From contig JAJEDD010000032.1 of assembly GCA_022821685.1 (NCBI GenBank), positions 1 to 64,000 of the forward strand: 64,000 nt of DNA, read 5' to 3'. This document shows positions 25,235 through 33,771 of the stretch, one piece after another; positions within the stretch are counted from its first letter, which is position 1, and each line of letters begins with the position of its first letter. The stretch is from Acidimicrobiia bacterium. Its GTDB lineage: Bacteria; Actinomycetota; Acidimicrobiia; Acidimicrobiales; Aldehydirespiratoraceae. A program made the position numbers and the translations under genes. The notes under the pieces were generated by a model. The model saw nothing but the letters and a program-made list of their open reading frames with translations. It did no database searches and was not told the origin of the DNA.

Positions 25235-26122
25235 TCAGGCCGACTTGCGGATGTCCTCGGCCTGATCCGGAGCCTCGTCGGCGCCGGGCTCGGCACCGCC
25301 GTCGGCGGCCGCGCCCGCGGCGGGGTGACGCTTGCGGGCCTCCTTGGCTGCGGCCACCGAGGCCTCCAGCGCAGCCATCAGGTCCACTACCGTGTCCGAG
25401 GCCTGGGCCGGGGCAGCCACCGTGGCGGCCGCCTCGCCCGAGGCCTTCCGCTCGATCAGCTCCAGCACCGCCTCCCGGTAGGAGTCGCGGTAGCGCTCGG
25501 GATCGAAGTCGGCCTCAAGGGCGGCGATGAGCTGGCGGGCCATGGCCGTCTCGCGCTCGTCGACGGCAAGGTCGCCCAGCCCGTCGAGGCCGTCGATCTG
25601 CTCGGGGGCCACCAGCTCGTCGGCGTACACCATGGTCGACAGCATCAGCCGCCCGTCGACGGGGCGGATGGCGGCCAGGTACTGCTTGGAGCGCATGACG
25701 AAATGGCAGATGGCCACCTTGTCGGCTTCGCCCATGGCCTCGGCCAGCAGCTTGTAGGGCTTGGCCGTGGCCTCGTCGGGCACCAGGTGGTAGGCGCTGT
25801 CGTAGAACACCGGATCGATGTCGGCGAGGTCGATGAAGGCGTCGATGTCGATGGTGCGGGCCGCGGCCGGGGCCAGAGCCTCCAGTTCGGCGTCGCTGAC
25901 CGTCACATAGTCGCCCGACGGCAACTCGTAGCCCTTGACGATGCGCTCGGCGGGCAGTTCGGTGTCGTCGGCCGACGACACCTTCTTGTAGCGCACCCGG
26001 GCCCCGGTCTCGGCGTCGAGCTGGTTGAAGCGCACGTTCTTGCGGCTCACCGCGCTGAACAGCTGCACGGGGATCGTGACCAGTCCGAAGCTGATCGATC
26101 CCTTCCAGATCACTCTCGGCAC
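25235..26122 (-). CDS. ku: Ku protein (NHEJ DNA-end binding)
   Basis: 295-residue bacterial Ku. The N-terminus RVIWKGSISFGLVTIPVQLF is diagnostic. The central Ku bridge region includes VFYDSAYHLVPDE and ICHFVMRSKQYLAAIRP. The Ala/Lys/Glu/Pro-rich C-terminal 55 residues fit the flexible DNA-binding tail of actinobacterial Ku. Homodimeric Ku threads onto DNA ends and recruits LigD. I use GTG 26122, with GGAGG six bases upstream; starts at 26125 and 26155 fit less well. It forms an operon with the polymerase gene downstream. Confidence 0.93.
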   Translation of the reverse strand: MPRVIWKGSISFGLVTIPVQLFSAVSRKNVRFNQLDAETGARVRYKKVSSADDTELPAERIVKGYELPSGDYVTVSDAELEALAPAAARTIDIDAFIDLADIDPVFYDSAYHLVPDEATAKPYKLLAEAMGEADKVAICHFVMRSKQYLAAIRPVDGRLMLSTMVYADELVAPEQIDGLDGLGDLAVDERETAMARQLIAALEADFDPERYRDSYREAVLELIERKASGEAAATVAAPAQASDTVVDLMAALEASVAAAKEARKRHPAAGAAADGGAEPGADEAPDQAEDIRKSA

Positions 26123-26206
26123 CACGGGCCTCCTCGCTCGGCCCGAGACCGGCAAGCCAGGACTCGGAGCACAGGCCTCCGCACCGCCCGAAGGAGTCTA
26201 GAGTTG

Positions 26207-26334
26207 CCCGCTCCTGATCGCTCCGCTCACGGGCCGCTCGGGCCGCGACTCCCGCTCCTGATCGCTCCGCTCACGGGCCGCTCGGGCCGCGACTCCCGCT
26301 CCTGATCGCTCCGCTCACGGGCCGCTCGGGCCCT
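26207..26334 (-). repeat. Three 44-bp tandem repeats made from the dispersed-repeat core
   Basis: CCCGCTCCTGATCGCTCCGC starts at 26207, 26251 and 26295, exactly 44 bases apart, and the unit continues with TCACGGGCCGCTCGGGCC. The three units are almost identical. The unit is the reverse complement of the core of the 140-bp dispersed repeat (CCCGAGCGGCCCGTGAGCGC...GAGCGGG), so the core alone has been tandemly amplified here. It fills the gap between ku and a membrane-protein gene, whose stop it overlaps. Confidence 0.9.
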
Positions 26335-27187
26335 AGGGCGAGAGCAGGATGCGGGCCACCAAGTCTTGTCCGAAGGCGGTGACGATGGCCAGGTAGACGA
26401 GGCCGGTGGCGGCCATCACAGCCGAGTACTGGCGCTCGCGCAGCGCGGCCCTGGCCACTCCAACCAGCAGGATGGTCATGGCTGTGCAGGCGACCCAGAA
26501 CCAGCCGAGCAGTCCGTTGTAGCCGTCGTCGATGGTGCCATTGAGCACCGACACCATGCCGGTGGGCCAAAGCATTACCACCACCGACGGCAGCCACAGC
26601 ACGGCCGCGGCCCGCAGCATCTCCAGCAGCGGCTCCCGGGCCAGGCCCGGCTGCACCAGGTACCAGTGGCCCAGCAACATGGCGCTGGTTACCGCGCCCA
26701 CGAACAGGGCGCCCACCAGCGTGCGGGCCACGGCCAGGCCGGTCGGTCCGGCCGCGGCCAACGCACCGAGCAGGGTGGCGAACAGGCCGACCGCTGCCGC
26801 ATACAGGTCGAGCACGGGCGGAAACTCCGGAGCGTCTGGATCGAGCCGGGGCTCGGCCCGATCGATCCCGGTCATCTTCGCCACTCGGGACGAGCGGCGC
26901 TCGGCCTCGGCCCGCTGGCCGGCCACGCCCGCAGAACGGCGCGCCACCGAGACCGCTCCCGCAACCAGCCCGACCCCGACGAAGACCACGGTGGCCGCCT
27001 CGCGGCCCCAGGTCGGCTCGGACCCGAACGCGACCACCAGTGAGCCTCCGGCCAGCGCCAGGAACACTCCTCGCATCAGCCATCCGTAGCCGAGCCCGAC
27101 CTCGCGGCGGCGGGTGGTCACCCACAGGAAGAACCATCCGCCCGCAGCCCAGCCGACCAGCACAGTGGCGGCCTCGAGTTCAACCAT
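26333..27187 (-). CDS. Hypothetical polytopic membrane protein
   Basis: 284-residue integral membrane protein with about eight hydrophobic segments. Two lie near the N-terminus before residue 80 (ATVLVGWAAGGWFFLWV and VVFVGVGLVAGAVSV); five or six follow after residue 125. Between them lies a charged cytoplasmic loop (RAEAERRSSRVAKMTG...RLDPDAPEFPP). I do not recognise the family. Its stop lies inside the 44-bp tandem repeat. Confidence 0.7.
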   Translation of the reverse strand: MVELEAATVLVGWAAGGWFFLWVTTRRREVGLGYGWLMRGVFLALAGGSLVVAFGSEPTWGREAATVVFVGVGLVAGAVSVARRSAGVAGQRAEAERRSSRVAKMTGIDRAEPRLDPDAPEFPPVLDLYAAAVGLFATLLGALAAAGPTGLAVARTLVGALFVGAVTSAMLLGHWYLVQPGLAREPLLEMLRAAAVLWLPSVVVMLWPTGMVSVLNGTIDDGYNGLLGWFWVACTAMTILLVGVARAALRERQYSAVMAATGLVYLAIVTAFGQDLVARILLSP

Positions 27188-27269
27188 TGCAACTCGACCC
27201 TTGGCCGCGCAGCCGGCGGCTCAGGCCACGACGGCGGCGCACTCGATCATCGGGTGCCGGACTCGCATC

Positions 27270-28373
27270 TCAGGCCACGACGGCCAGGCGATGGTCGGCC
27301 CGGTTGAGGGGATCCGGTCCGGCCAGCGACGCGGCCACGATGTCCTCCAGGCGAGTCCCCCACCGTCCGGGCACGTAGATCCCCGGCTCCACCGAGAAGA
27401 CGTTGCCGGCCTGCAGCGGCTCGACGTTGCCCTCCACGATGTAGGGATCCTCATGGGCCTCGGTCCCGATCCCGTGACCGGTGCGGTGCACGAAGTGCTG
27501 GCCGTATCCGGCGGCGGCGATGATCGAGCGCGCCGCCCGGTCCACATCCTGGGCACCGACGCCCACCTCGGCCGCGGCCACGCCCGCCTCCTGCGCCTCG
27601 ACCAGCACGTCGTACAGCTCGCGGAACTCCGGCGGCGGCTCGCCGGTGTACACGCAGCGGGTGATGTCGGAGCAGTACCCGACGCCGTCGTCGCCCACCA
27701 TCGTTCCCCCGAAGTCGCACAGCACCACCTCGTCGGCACCGATCACCCTTGCACCGGGCTCGTGGTGGGGGCTGGCAGCGTTGGCGCCGGCGGCCACGAT
27801 GGCGAAGTTCACCCGGTCGTGGCCCTCAGCGATGATCTGGCGACCCAACTCGGCCGACACCTCGGCCTCGGTCCGCCCCACCAGTTCGATCTCGCCGTGC
27901 TGGAGCCGGCCCGCGATCCGGTCCACCGCCGCGGCCGCGGCCCGCAGCCGCTCCACCTCGTCGGAGGATTTCACCGAGCGGATGGGAGCAGTCACCTCCG
28001 AGCCCCGCCGCCAGGCCGTGCGCGGCATGGCGGCTATCAACTCCACCAGGAACCTCGACCACATGTGGTCGCCCACCGCGGCCACCGACGCCGAACCGGC
28101 CAGGCCGGCCACGATGGCCACCGGATCCTCGGTCTCGTCCCAGGGTCGCATCTCGAACACGTCGGGCCGCTCAGCCACCCGCGGCGCCTCCATCCGGGGC
28201 ACCACCAGAGTGGCCGCGCCGTCGCGGGGCACGACCAGCATGGTGAGCCGCTCCAGCGGCATGGCCTCATAGCCGCAGAAATACGGCAGGTCGGCCCCCA
28301 CCGAAAGCAGCAGCACGTCCACCCCCCGCTCGGCCATAAGCCCCCGCGCCCGAGCCAACCGCTCCCCAAACAC
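27270..28373 (-). CDS. Xaa-Pro aminopeptidase/dipeptidase (M24)
   Basis: 367-residue M24 metallopeptidase. A creatinase-like N-terminal domain occupies about 1-130. The pita-bread catalytic domain has the five metal ligands in order: D in LCDFGG, D in SDITR, H in HRTGHGIG, E in SVEPGIY and E in RLEDIV. It cleaves an X-Pro bond. GTG start at 28373, ten bases after the stop of the lipoate gene, so it is probably co-transcribed with it. Confidence 0.92.
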   Translation of the reverse strand: MFGERLARARGLMAERGVDVLLLSVGADLPYFCGYEAMPLERLTMLVVPRDGAATLVVPRMEAPRVAERPDVFEMRPWDETEDPVAIVAGLAGSASVAAVGDHMWSRFLVELIAAMPRTAWRRGSEVTAPIRSVKSSDEVERLRAAAAAVDRIAGRLQHGEIELVGRTEAEVSAELGRQIIAEGHDRVNFAIVAAGANAASPHHEPGARVIGADEVVLCDFGGTMVGDDGVGYCSDITRCVYTGEPPPEFRELYDVLVEAQEAGVAAAEVGVGAQDVDRAARSIIAAAGYGQHFVHRTGHGIGTEAHEDPYIVEGNVEPLQAGNVFSVEPGIYVPGRWGTRLEDIVAASLAGPDPLNRADHRLAVVA

Positions 28374-28383
28374 GGCTTCAAGC

Positions 28384-30144
28384 CTACGAGCGCGCTGCGG
28401 TGGCGGCGGCTTGGCGGGCGTGGTAGCTGGAGCGGGTCAGCGGCGACGACTCTACGTGGCTGATGCCCATCGACTCGCCGATCTCCTTCCACTGCTCGAA
28501 CGCATCCGGCGGCCACCAGCGATCCACCGGCAGGTGGCGGGCGCTGGGACGCAGGTACTGCCCGATGGTCACGACGTCGGTTCCGACCGCGTGCAGGTCG
28601 GCCAGGGTCTGCACCACCTCGTGGTGGGTCTCGCCCATGCCCGCGATGATCGACGACTTGGTGGTCAGCCCGGCGGCGCGGGCCCGGGCCAGCACCGACA
28701 GGCTGCGGGCGTAGCCGGCCGACGGGCGCACCGCCCGCTGGAGCCGGGCCACGGTCTCGATGTTGTGGTTGAGCACGTCGGGCCGGGCATCGAACACCGT
28801 CTGCAGGGCGCCGGCGTCGCCGCCGAGGTCGCTGATCAGGGTCTCGACCCGGGCGCCGGGCAGCCGGCCGCGCACCGCGGCCACGGTGGCGGCCACCGCC
28901 TCCGCACCACCGTCACGAAGGTCGTCGCGGGCCACCATGGTCACCACCACATGCTCGAGACCCATCCGGACCGCGGCCTCGGCCACCCGCTGGGGCTCCT
29001 GCGTGTCGGGCGGGCCGGGCCGGCGGGTGTCCACCAGGCAGAAGCCGCACGCCCGGGTGCACCGCTCGCCCAGGATCATGAAGGTGGCGGTGCCGTCGTT
29101 CCAGCACTCCGAGATGTTGGGGCAGCCGGCCTCCTCGCACACCGTGGTCAGGTCGAGGCCCCGCAGCGTGGAGCGGATCTGGTGAAACGTCGGCCCGGTA
29201 CTGAGCGGCACTCGCATCCACTCCGGCTTGCGCGACCGCAGCGGCACCGGCTCATGGGCCTCGCCGTCGGGGCGGGCCGCGGCCAGACGGCCCAGCAGTC
29301 GCGGCGACACTCCCTCGGCCGTGGCCCCAGCCGCGGCGGCCGACTCAGCGCTCGTGCCAGCCTTTCCGTTGCCTGACTCAGCGCTCGCATCAGCCGCTCC
29401 ATTGGCGGCCTGCCGGGTGAACTGGGCCAGGTCGGCGGGCGCCACCCGATGGGCCACATCGGCGCGGTCGATGCGGCCGTGGGCGCCCCATGCCGCCGCC
29501 GCTCGCTGGGCCACGAGGTCGACCACCTGCTGCATCGACGCCTCGACCCCCTCGGCCGCCAGCGACGTGACCCCCAGACCGGTGATCCCGCAGGGCACGA
29601 TCTTGGAGAACCAGCTCAGGTCGGGATCGACGTTGAGCGCGAAGCCGTGCATGGAGCGGGCCCTCGACAGCCTCACGCCGATGGCGGCGATCTTGCGGGG
29701 CCGGGGCCCGTCCGGCTCGATCCACACGCCGGTGTGGCGCTCGATGCGCCCGGCCTCCAGGCCCAAGTCGGCCAGCACGCCGATCAACTGCTCTTCCACG
29801 CCGCCCACATAGGCGGCGGTGTCGGCCATCCCACCGCCCCGGCGGCCGGGCACGGTGAGGATCGGATAGCCGACGAGCTGGCCGGGGCCGTGGTAGGTCA
29901 CTTCGCCGCCCCGGTCGGTCTCCACCACCGAGCCGCCCAGCGCCTCGACATCGACCAGCAGGTGCTCGCGCCGGCCCCGGCGGCCCAGGGTCACCACATG
30001 GGGATGCTCGAGCAGGAGCAGGTGGTCGTCGGCGGAGTGGCTGTGCAGGCGGCGCTGCAGGACGAGGGCGTCGTCGTAGGCCACCCGGCCCAGCCAGCGG
30101 ATCCGTAGCACCGGCCCCTCAGCAGCCGAGCGGACTGATCCCAC
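28384..30144 (-). CDS. lipB-lipA: Fused octanoyltransferase LipB and lipoyl synthase LipA
   Basis: 586-residue bifunctional enzyme. Residues 1-235 are LipB, with the RGGEVTYHGPGQLVGYPI motif, catalytic K151 (RKIAAIGVR) and C185 (VPCGI). LipB moves octanoate from ACP to a lipoyl domain. A 55-residue Ala/Ser-rich linker follows. Residues about 295-580 are radical-SAM LipA. Its auxiliary cluster ligands are C336, C341 and C347 (CEEAGCPNISEC), the SAM cluster ligands are C362, C366 and C369 (CTRACGFC), and the terminal serine motif is TRSSY. LipA inserts two sulfurs. LipB and LipA are usually separate genes. The gene sits 20 bases after an E2 substrate gene. Confidence 0.93.
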   Translation of the reverse strand: MGSVRSAAEGPVLRIRWLGRVAYDDALVLQRRLHSHSADDHLLLLEHPHVVTLGRRGRREHLLVDVEALGGSVVETDRGGEVTYHGPGQLVGYPILTVPGRRGGGMADTAAYVGGVEEQLIGVLADLGLEAGRIERHTGVWIEPDGPRPRKIAAIGVRLSRARSMHGFALNVDPDLSWFSKIVPCGITGLGVTSLAAEGVEASMQQVVDLVAQRAAAAWGAHGRIDRADVAHRVAPADLAQFTRQAANGAADASAESGNGKAGTSAESAAAAGATAEGVSPRLLGRLAAARPDGEAHEPVPLRSRKPEWMRVPLSTGPTFHQIRSTLRGLDLTTVCEEAGCPNISECWNDGTATFMILGERCTRACGFCLVDTRRPGPPDTQEPQRVAEAAVRMGLEHVVVTMVARDDLRDGGAEAVAATVAAVRGRLPGARVETLISDLGGDAGALQTVFDARPDVLNHNIETVARLQRAVRPSAGYARSLSVLARARAAGLTTKSSIIAGMGETHHEVVQTLADLHAVGTDVVTIGQYLRPSARHLPVDRWWPPDAFEQWKEIGESMGISHVESSPLTRSSYHARQAAATAARS

Positions 30145-30164
30145 AGCGGGCGCCGGCGACAGGC

Positions 30165-31643
30165 TCAGCGGATCTCAGCGCTCCAGTCGCGGGTCTCGAT
30201 GAGCTCCTTGACCCGGTGCAGGAAGGCGGCCGCGTAGGCGCCGTCGAAGGCCCGATGGTCCCAGGCCATAGCCAGCACGCCCATCGAGTGGATGGCGATC
30301 GACTCGTTGCCGTAGTTGTCGGTCACCACCACCGGCTTGCGTGACACGCCGTCGGTGCTGAGTATGGCGACCTGGGGCTGGTTGATGATCGGGAACTGCA
30401 TCATCGTGCCGTACTGGCCCGCGTTGGTGAGAGTGAACGTACCGCCGGCCAAGTCGTCGGGGCCGAGCTTGCGGCTGCGGGCCCGGTTGGCCAGATCAAC
30501 GATGTCTCGGGCGATCTGGCGGAGTCGCTTGCCCTCCGCACCGGCGATCACCGGCGCCAGCAGGCCTTGGAAGTCGATGTCCACCGCGATGGCCAGGTTG
30601 ACATCGGCGTGGACCACCAGCTCGTCGCCGCCGAAGCTGGCGTTGAGGTGGGGGTAGTCGCGCAGGGCGTCGATCACCGCTCTGGCGATGAAGGGCAGGT
30701 AGGTGAGGCTGAAGCCCTCCTCCGCCTTCCACGCCTGCTTGGCGGCCCGGCGGACCGTCTCCACGCCCTCGTAGTCGACCTCGATGGCGGTGAGGACGTG
30801 GGGCGACGTCTGCTTGGACATCACCATGTGCTCGGCGGTGCGCCTGCGGATGTTGTTGAGGGGCACGACGCTGTCGCCGCTTCGGGCCACGACCGCCGGT
30901 ACTGCCGATCGCCTGGCCCGCCGCGGGCGCCGGGGCTTGGCCTCGCCAGCCGGCTCGGCGGGGGCCTCGTCAGCAGTCGCCGACGCCTCAGCAGCATCAG
31001 ACGTCTCAGCAGCAGGCGAAGGCTCGGCGGCTGTAGACGAACGCTCGGCGGCAGCAGCCGTCTCGGCGGGGGCCGCGGCCCGGGTCCGTATGGCCTGCTC
31101 GACGTCGGCGCGGGTGATGCGGCCTCCCAGACCGGTGCCACCGATGGTGGACGCATCGAGGTCGTTCTCGCTGATCAGCCGTCGCACCACCGGCGACAGC
31201 ACCATCGGTGCCGCGGCGGACGAATCCACCGGCGGAACGGGCGCCACAACCGGCGGCACCGGTTCCAACACTTCGTCCACCGGCTCAGCGGGCGGCGGAT
31301 CCGGCGACTGCACCGGTGCCACCACCGGCGGTCTCATCTCTTGGGCCGCGGGCTCCTCAACCGGCGGCTCAGCTGCCTCCTGCGCCGGCTCAGCGGGCGG
31401 GGCCTCTCCCGAATCGCCGACCCGGGCCAGGACCTGTCCGACCTCCACAAGGTCGCCCTCACCGGCGAGGACCTCGGCCAGCACGCCCGCCACCGGCGAC
31501 GGCACCTCGGTGTCGACCTTGTCGGTGGAGACCTCGAACAGCGCCTCGTCGAGGGCCACCTCGTCGCCGACCTGCTTGAACCAGCGGGTGATGGTCCCCT
31601 CGGTGACCGTCTCGCCAAGCTGCGGCATAGTGATGTCGGCCAT
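30165..31643 (-). CDS. Dihydrolipoamide acyltransferase E2 (pyruvate/2-oxoglutarate type)
   Basis: 492-residue E2. The lipoyl domain (1-78) has K42 in STDKVDTEV. A long Pro/Ala/Glu linker (80-150) follows, then a subunit-binding domain (PVVRRLISENDLDASTIGGT, about 155-195) and a second Ala/Glu-rich linker. The catalytic domain ends with DHRAFDGAYAA. Start at ATG 31643, where the lipoyl domain begins. The neighbours (Lpd upstream, LipB-LipA downstream, AceE at 35 kb) suggest the acetyltransferase of pyruvate dehydrogenase, possibly shared with oxoglutarate dehydrogenase as in other actinobacteria (inference). Confidence 0.9.
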   Translation of the reverse strand: MADITMPQLGETVTEGTITRWFKQVGDEVALDEALFEVSTDKVDTEVPSPVAGVLAEVLAGEGDLVEVGQVLARVGDSGEAPPAEPAQEAAEPPVEEPAAQEMRPPVVAPVQSPDPPPAEPVDEVLEPVPPVVAPVPPVDSSAAAPMVLSPVVRRLISENDLDASTIGGTGLGGRITRADVEQAIRTRAAAPAETAAAAERSSTAAEPSPAAETSDAAEASATADEAPAEPAGEAKPRRPRRARRSAVPAVVARSGDSVVPLNNIRRRTAEHMVMSKQTSPHVLTAIEVDYEGVETVRRAAKQAWKAEEGFSLTYLPFIARAVIDALRDYPHLNASFGGDELVVHADVNLAIAVDIDFQGLLAPVIAGAEGKRLRQIARDIVDLANRARSRKLGPDDLAGGTFTLTNAGQYGTMMQFPIINQPQVAILSTDGVSRKPVVVTDNYGNESIAIHSMGVLAMAWDHRAFDGAYAAAFLHRVKELIETRDWSAEIR

Positions 31644-31765
31644 CGCGCTCAGCCTCTGGATCCGCTCGTGTTCGCAGCCCGCACGGGCCACCCGACCACA
31701 GCAACAGAGTCCCCCGCCGCTTCGTTCATCGCAAGATCGTCCACGGATCCCCCTCGCTCAGCCTC

Positions 31766-33175
31766 TCAGCCGTGCAGCGAGCGGCCGGTCAGCGACAGCA
31801 CGGTCTCGCCGAACAGTTCGCTCATGGTCGGATGGGGCTGGATCAGGCCGGCCACATCGGCCGCGGTGGCCTCCCAGTTGACGGCCAGGTAGGCCTGACC
31901 CAGCTGCTCGGTCACCCACGGCCCGGCCATATGCACGCCGAGGATGCGACCGCCGGTTCCGTCGGCCTGCTTCTCGGCCACCACCTTCACCATCCCCTCG
32001 GTCTCGCCCAGAATCTGGGCCCGTCCGTTGGCCATGTAGCGGTGGACCGACGTCACCACGTCGAAGCCGGCGTCGACCGCGCTCTGCTCGGTGTGCCCGG
32101 CGAAGGCCACTTCGGGGTGGCTGTAGATGCACCACGGCGTGCCGTGGTAATCGAGCGGGTTGGGGTCCTCGCCGAGGATGTCGCGGATGACGAGCATGCC
32201 CTCGGCGAAGGCGGTGTGGGCCAGCTGCGGGCTGTCGACCACATCGCCCACCGCCCAGACGCCCGGCGCAGCAGTGCGGCCCCGGTCGTCGACGGCCACG
32301 AAGCCGCGTCCGTCCAACTCGACGCCGACGGCTTCGAGTCCCAGGCCCTCGGTGCGAGGCCGCCGGCCGACGGCCACCACCACCATCTCCACGTCGACTT
32401 GCTTGCCCTCCCCGAACGACACGACAGTGCCGGAGCGGTGGGGGCGGGGCTCGTGGCCGTGCACCGTCACGCCGGTGTGGACCTCGATGCCCCGCTTGCG
32501 GAACGAGCGCCGGACAGTCTTGGCCACCTCGGCGTCGCAGCCGGCGAGAATGTTGGGCAGGGCCTCTAAGACGGTGACTTTGGTGCCCAAGTCGCCCATC
32601 ATCGACGCGAACTCGCAGCCGATGGCGCCGCCGCCGATCACCGCGGCATCCGCGGGCAGGCGGCTGATCGAGAACAGCTCGTCGGAGGTGACCACCAGTT
32701 CGCCGTCCACGTCGAAGCCGGCGATGGTCCGGGGCACGGATCCCGAGGCCACGATGATTGAGGTGGCTGTGAGCGTCTGCGTCGACCCGTCGTCGGCCAC
32801 AACCTCCACCGTGCCGGAGGCGGCGAGCAAGCCCGTGCCGGAGAGGACGGTCACCTTGCGCTGCCCCAGCACCGATGACAGCCCGGCCATCATCTTGTCG
32901 ATCACCTGCTGCTTGCGCTCGAGCACCGCCGACCAGTCGAGGCTGGGCTCGCCCGCGTCCACCCCGAAGGTGGCCGCCCTCGACACAGTGCGGTACACCG
33001 AGGCCGCCTCCAGCAGTTCCTTGGCCGGGATGCAGCCGACGTGGAGGCAGGTGCCGCCGACCTTGTGCTTCTCCACCACGGCCACGTCGAGGCCGGCACT
33101 GGCGCCGTAGAGGGCCGCGGCGTAGCCGCCCGGGCCGCCGCCGACCACCACCACGTCGTGGGCTGAGTCGCTCAC
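31766..33175 (-). CDS. lpd: Dihydrolipoamide dehydrogenase (E3)
   Basis: 469-residue flavoprotein disulfide reductase. FAD motif VVGGGPGGYAAA, redox disulfide C43/C48 in GGTCLHVGCIP, NAD-binding AVIGGGAIGCEFA, second FAD motif GVWAVGDV, and the C-terminal catalytic HPTMSE. It reoxidises the lipoyl arms of E2 proteins and passes electrons to NAD. Encoded directly upstream of an E2 gene, with a 120-bp gap containing a weak trace of the dispersed-repeat core. It can serve both E2 enzymes in this window. Confidence 0.95.
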   Translation of the reverse strand: MSDSAHDVVVVGGGPGGYAAALYGASAGLDVAVVEKHKVGGTCLHVGCIPAKELLEAASVYRTVSRAATFGVDAGEPSLDWSAVLERKQQVIDKMMAGLSSVLGQRKVTVLSGTGLLAASGTVEVVADDGSTQTLTATSIIVASGSVPRTIAGFDVDGELVVTSDELFSISRLPADAAVIGGGAIGCEFASMMGDLGTKVTVLEALPNILAGCDAEVAKTVRRSFRKRGIEVHTGVTVHGHEPRPHRSGTVVSFGEGKQVDVEMVVVAVGRRPRTEGLGLEAVGVELDGRGFVAVDDRGRTAAPGVWAVGDVVDSPQLAHTAFAEGMLVIRDILGEDPNPLDYHGTPWCIYSHPEVAFAGHTEQSAVDAGFDVVTSVHRYMANGRAQILGETEGMVKVVAEKQADGTGGRILGVHMAGPWVTEQLGQAYLAVNWEATAADVAGLIQPHPTMSELFGETVLSLTGRSLHG

Positions 33176-33210
33176 ACGGCCTCCCCGATCACGGCGCGAC
33201 CCTACCGGCT

Positions 33211-33320
33211 CCCGCCGTGTTCAGAACCGGCCCCACAGGGGCTTGGACGCGGTTGCCTTGACCCGCTGATCGACGCACCTGAGCCCGCCGTGTTCAGAAC
33301 CGGCCCCACAGGACTTGGAC
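33211..33320. repeat. Direct duplication of the 3' end of a small membrane-protein gene
   Basis: CCCGCCGTGTTCAGAACCGG with CCCCACAGG and CTTGGAC occurs at 33211-33247 and again at 33284-33320, 73 bases apart. The second copy holds the stop codon and last codons of the small gene at 33294. The first copy is therefore an orphan duplicate of a coding end placed downstream. Confidence 0.75.
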
Positions 33321-33386
33321 GGTGAAGGCCACCAGGATGGCGAGACCGCACAACAGCGCGGCCAATATCAGCCAGCGGGTGCTCAC
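33294..33386 (-). CDS. Very small single-helix membrane protein
   Basis: 30-residue peptide beginning VSTRW and dominated by one hydrophobic helix (LILAALLCGLAILVAFTVQV), ending LWGRF. The GTG start overlaps the stop of the DUF1049 gene (GTGA), so it is translationally coupled. I cannot assign a function; it may assist the LapA-like protein. A longer frame start at 33482 would run through the neighbouring gene and is unlikely. Confidence 0.55.
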   Translation of the reverse strand: MSTRWLILAALLCGLAILVAFTVQVLWGRF

Positions 33387-33679
33387 GATCGGTGCCGGCG
33401 GCGACGTCGGTGGCCGACCACCCAGCCGATGATCTCGCTCAGCAGCGCGCCCAATACCGCCGACACCACGATCACCACCCACAGCGGGCCGTCCACTTCG
33501 ATGAACAGCCAGGAGACGGGCACCTCGCTGCCGTTTTGGACCACGAATGCGATCAAGGCGGCCACGACCAGCAGCGCCAACACGACACCGGGTCGGATCT
33601 TCAGCTTCCGGCGGGTCTTCGGGCTGGCGTCATGGCCGACTTCGGGCTGGGGGACTGGGGGTGTCAGATCGTCTTGCAC
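33383..33679 (-). CDS. LapA-like membrane protein (DUF1049)
   Basis: 98-residue protein with two transmembrane helices (GVVLALLVVAALIAFVVQN and PLWVVIVVSAVLGALLSEII), the spacing NGSEVPVSWLFIEVDG between them, and a basic C-terminus (GHRRRRRHRS). This matches the LapA/DUF1049 family (lipopolysaccharide assembly protein A domain), also found in actinobacteria without LPS, where its role is unknown. Followed by an overlapping tiny membrane peptide gene. Divergent from the epimerase gene. Confidence 0.78.
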   Translation of the reverse strand: MQDDLTPPVPQPEVGHDASPKTRRKLKIRPGVVLALLVVAALIAFVVQNGSEVPVSWLFIEVDGPLWVVIVVSAVLGALLSEIIGWVVGHRRRRRHRS

Positions 33680-33771
33680 GTCTCCTGCTTCCGGTTGATG
33701 GTTGTACGGGGATGCGAACAGCGATGGTAGACCAAGAACATGCGCGTATTGATTCCAAGCGTCTCACGGCA

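Noticed and set aside
24188-26305. 705-codon open frame opposite the LigD polymerase and Ku
   Set aside because: Runs across two confidently identified genes on the other strand and starts inside a repeat element.
26200-26340. CRISPR array
   Set aside because: The 44-bp units are directly adjacent without spacers and match the dispersed-repeat core.
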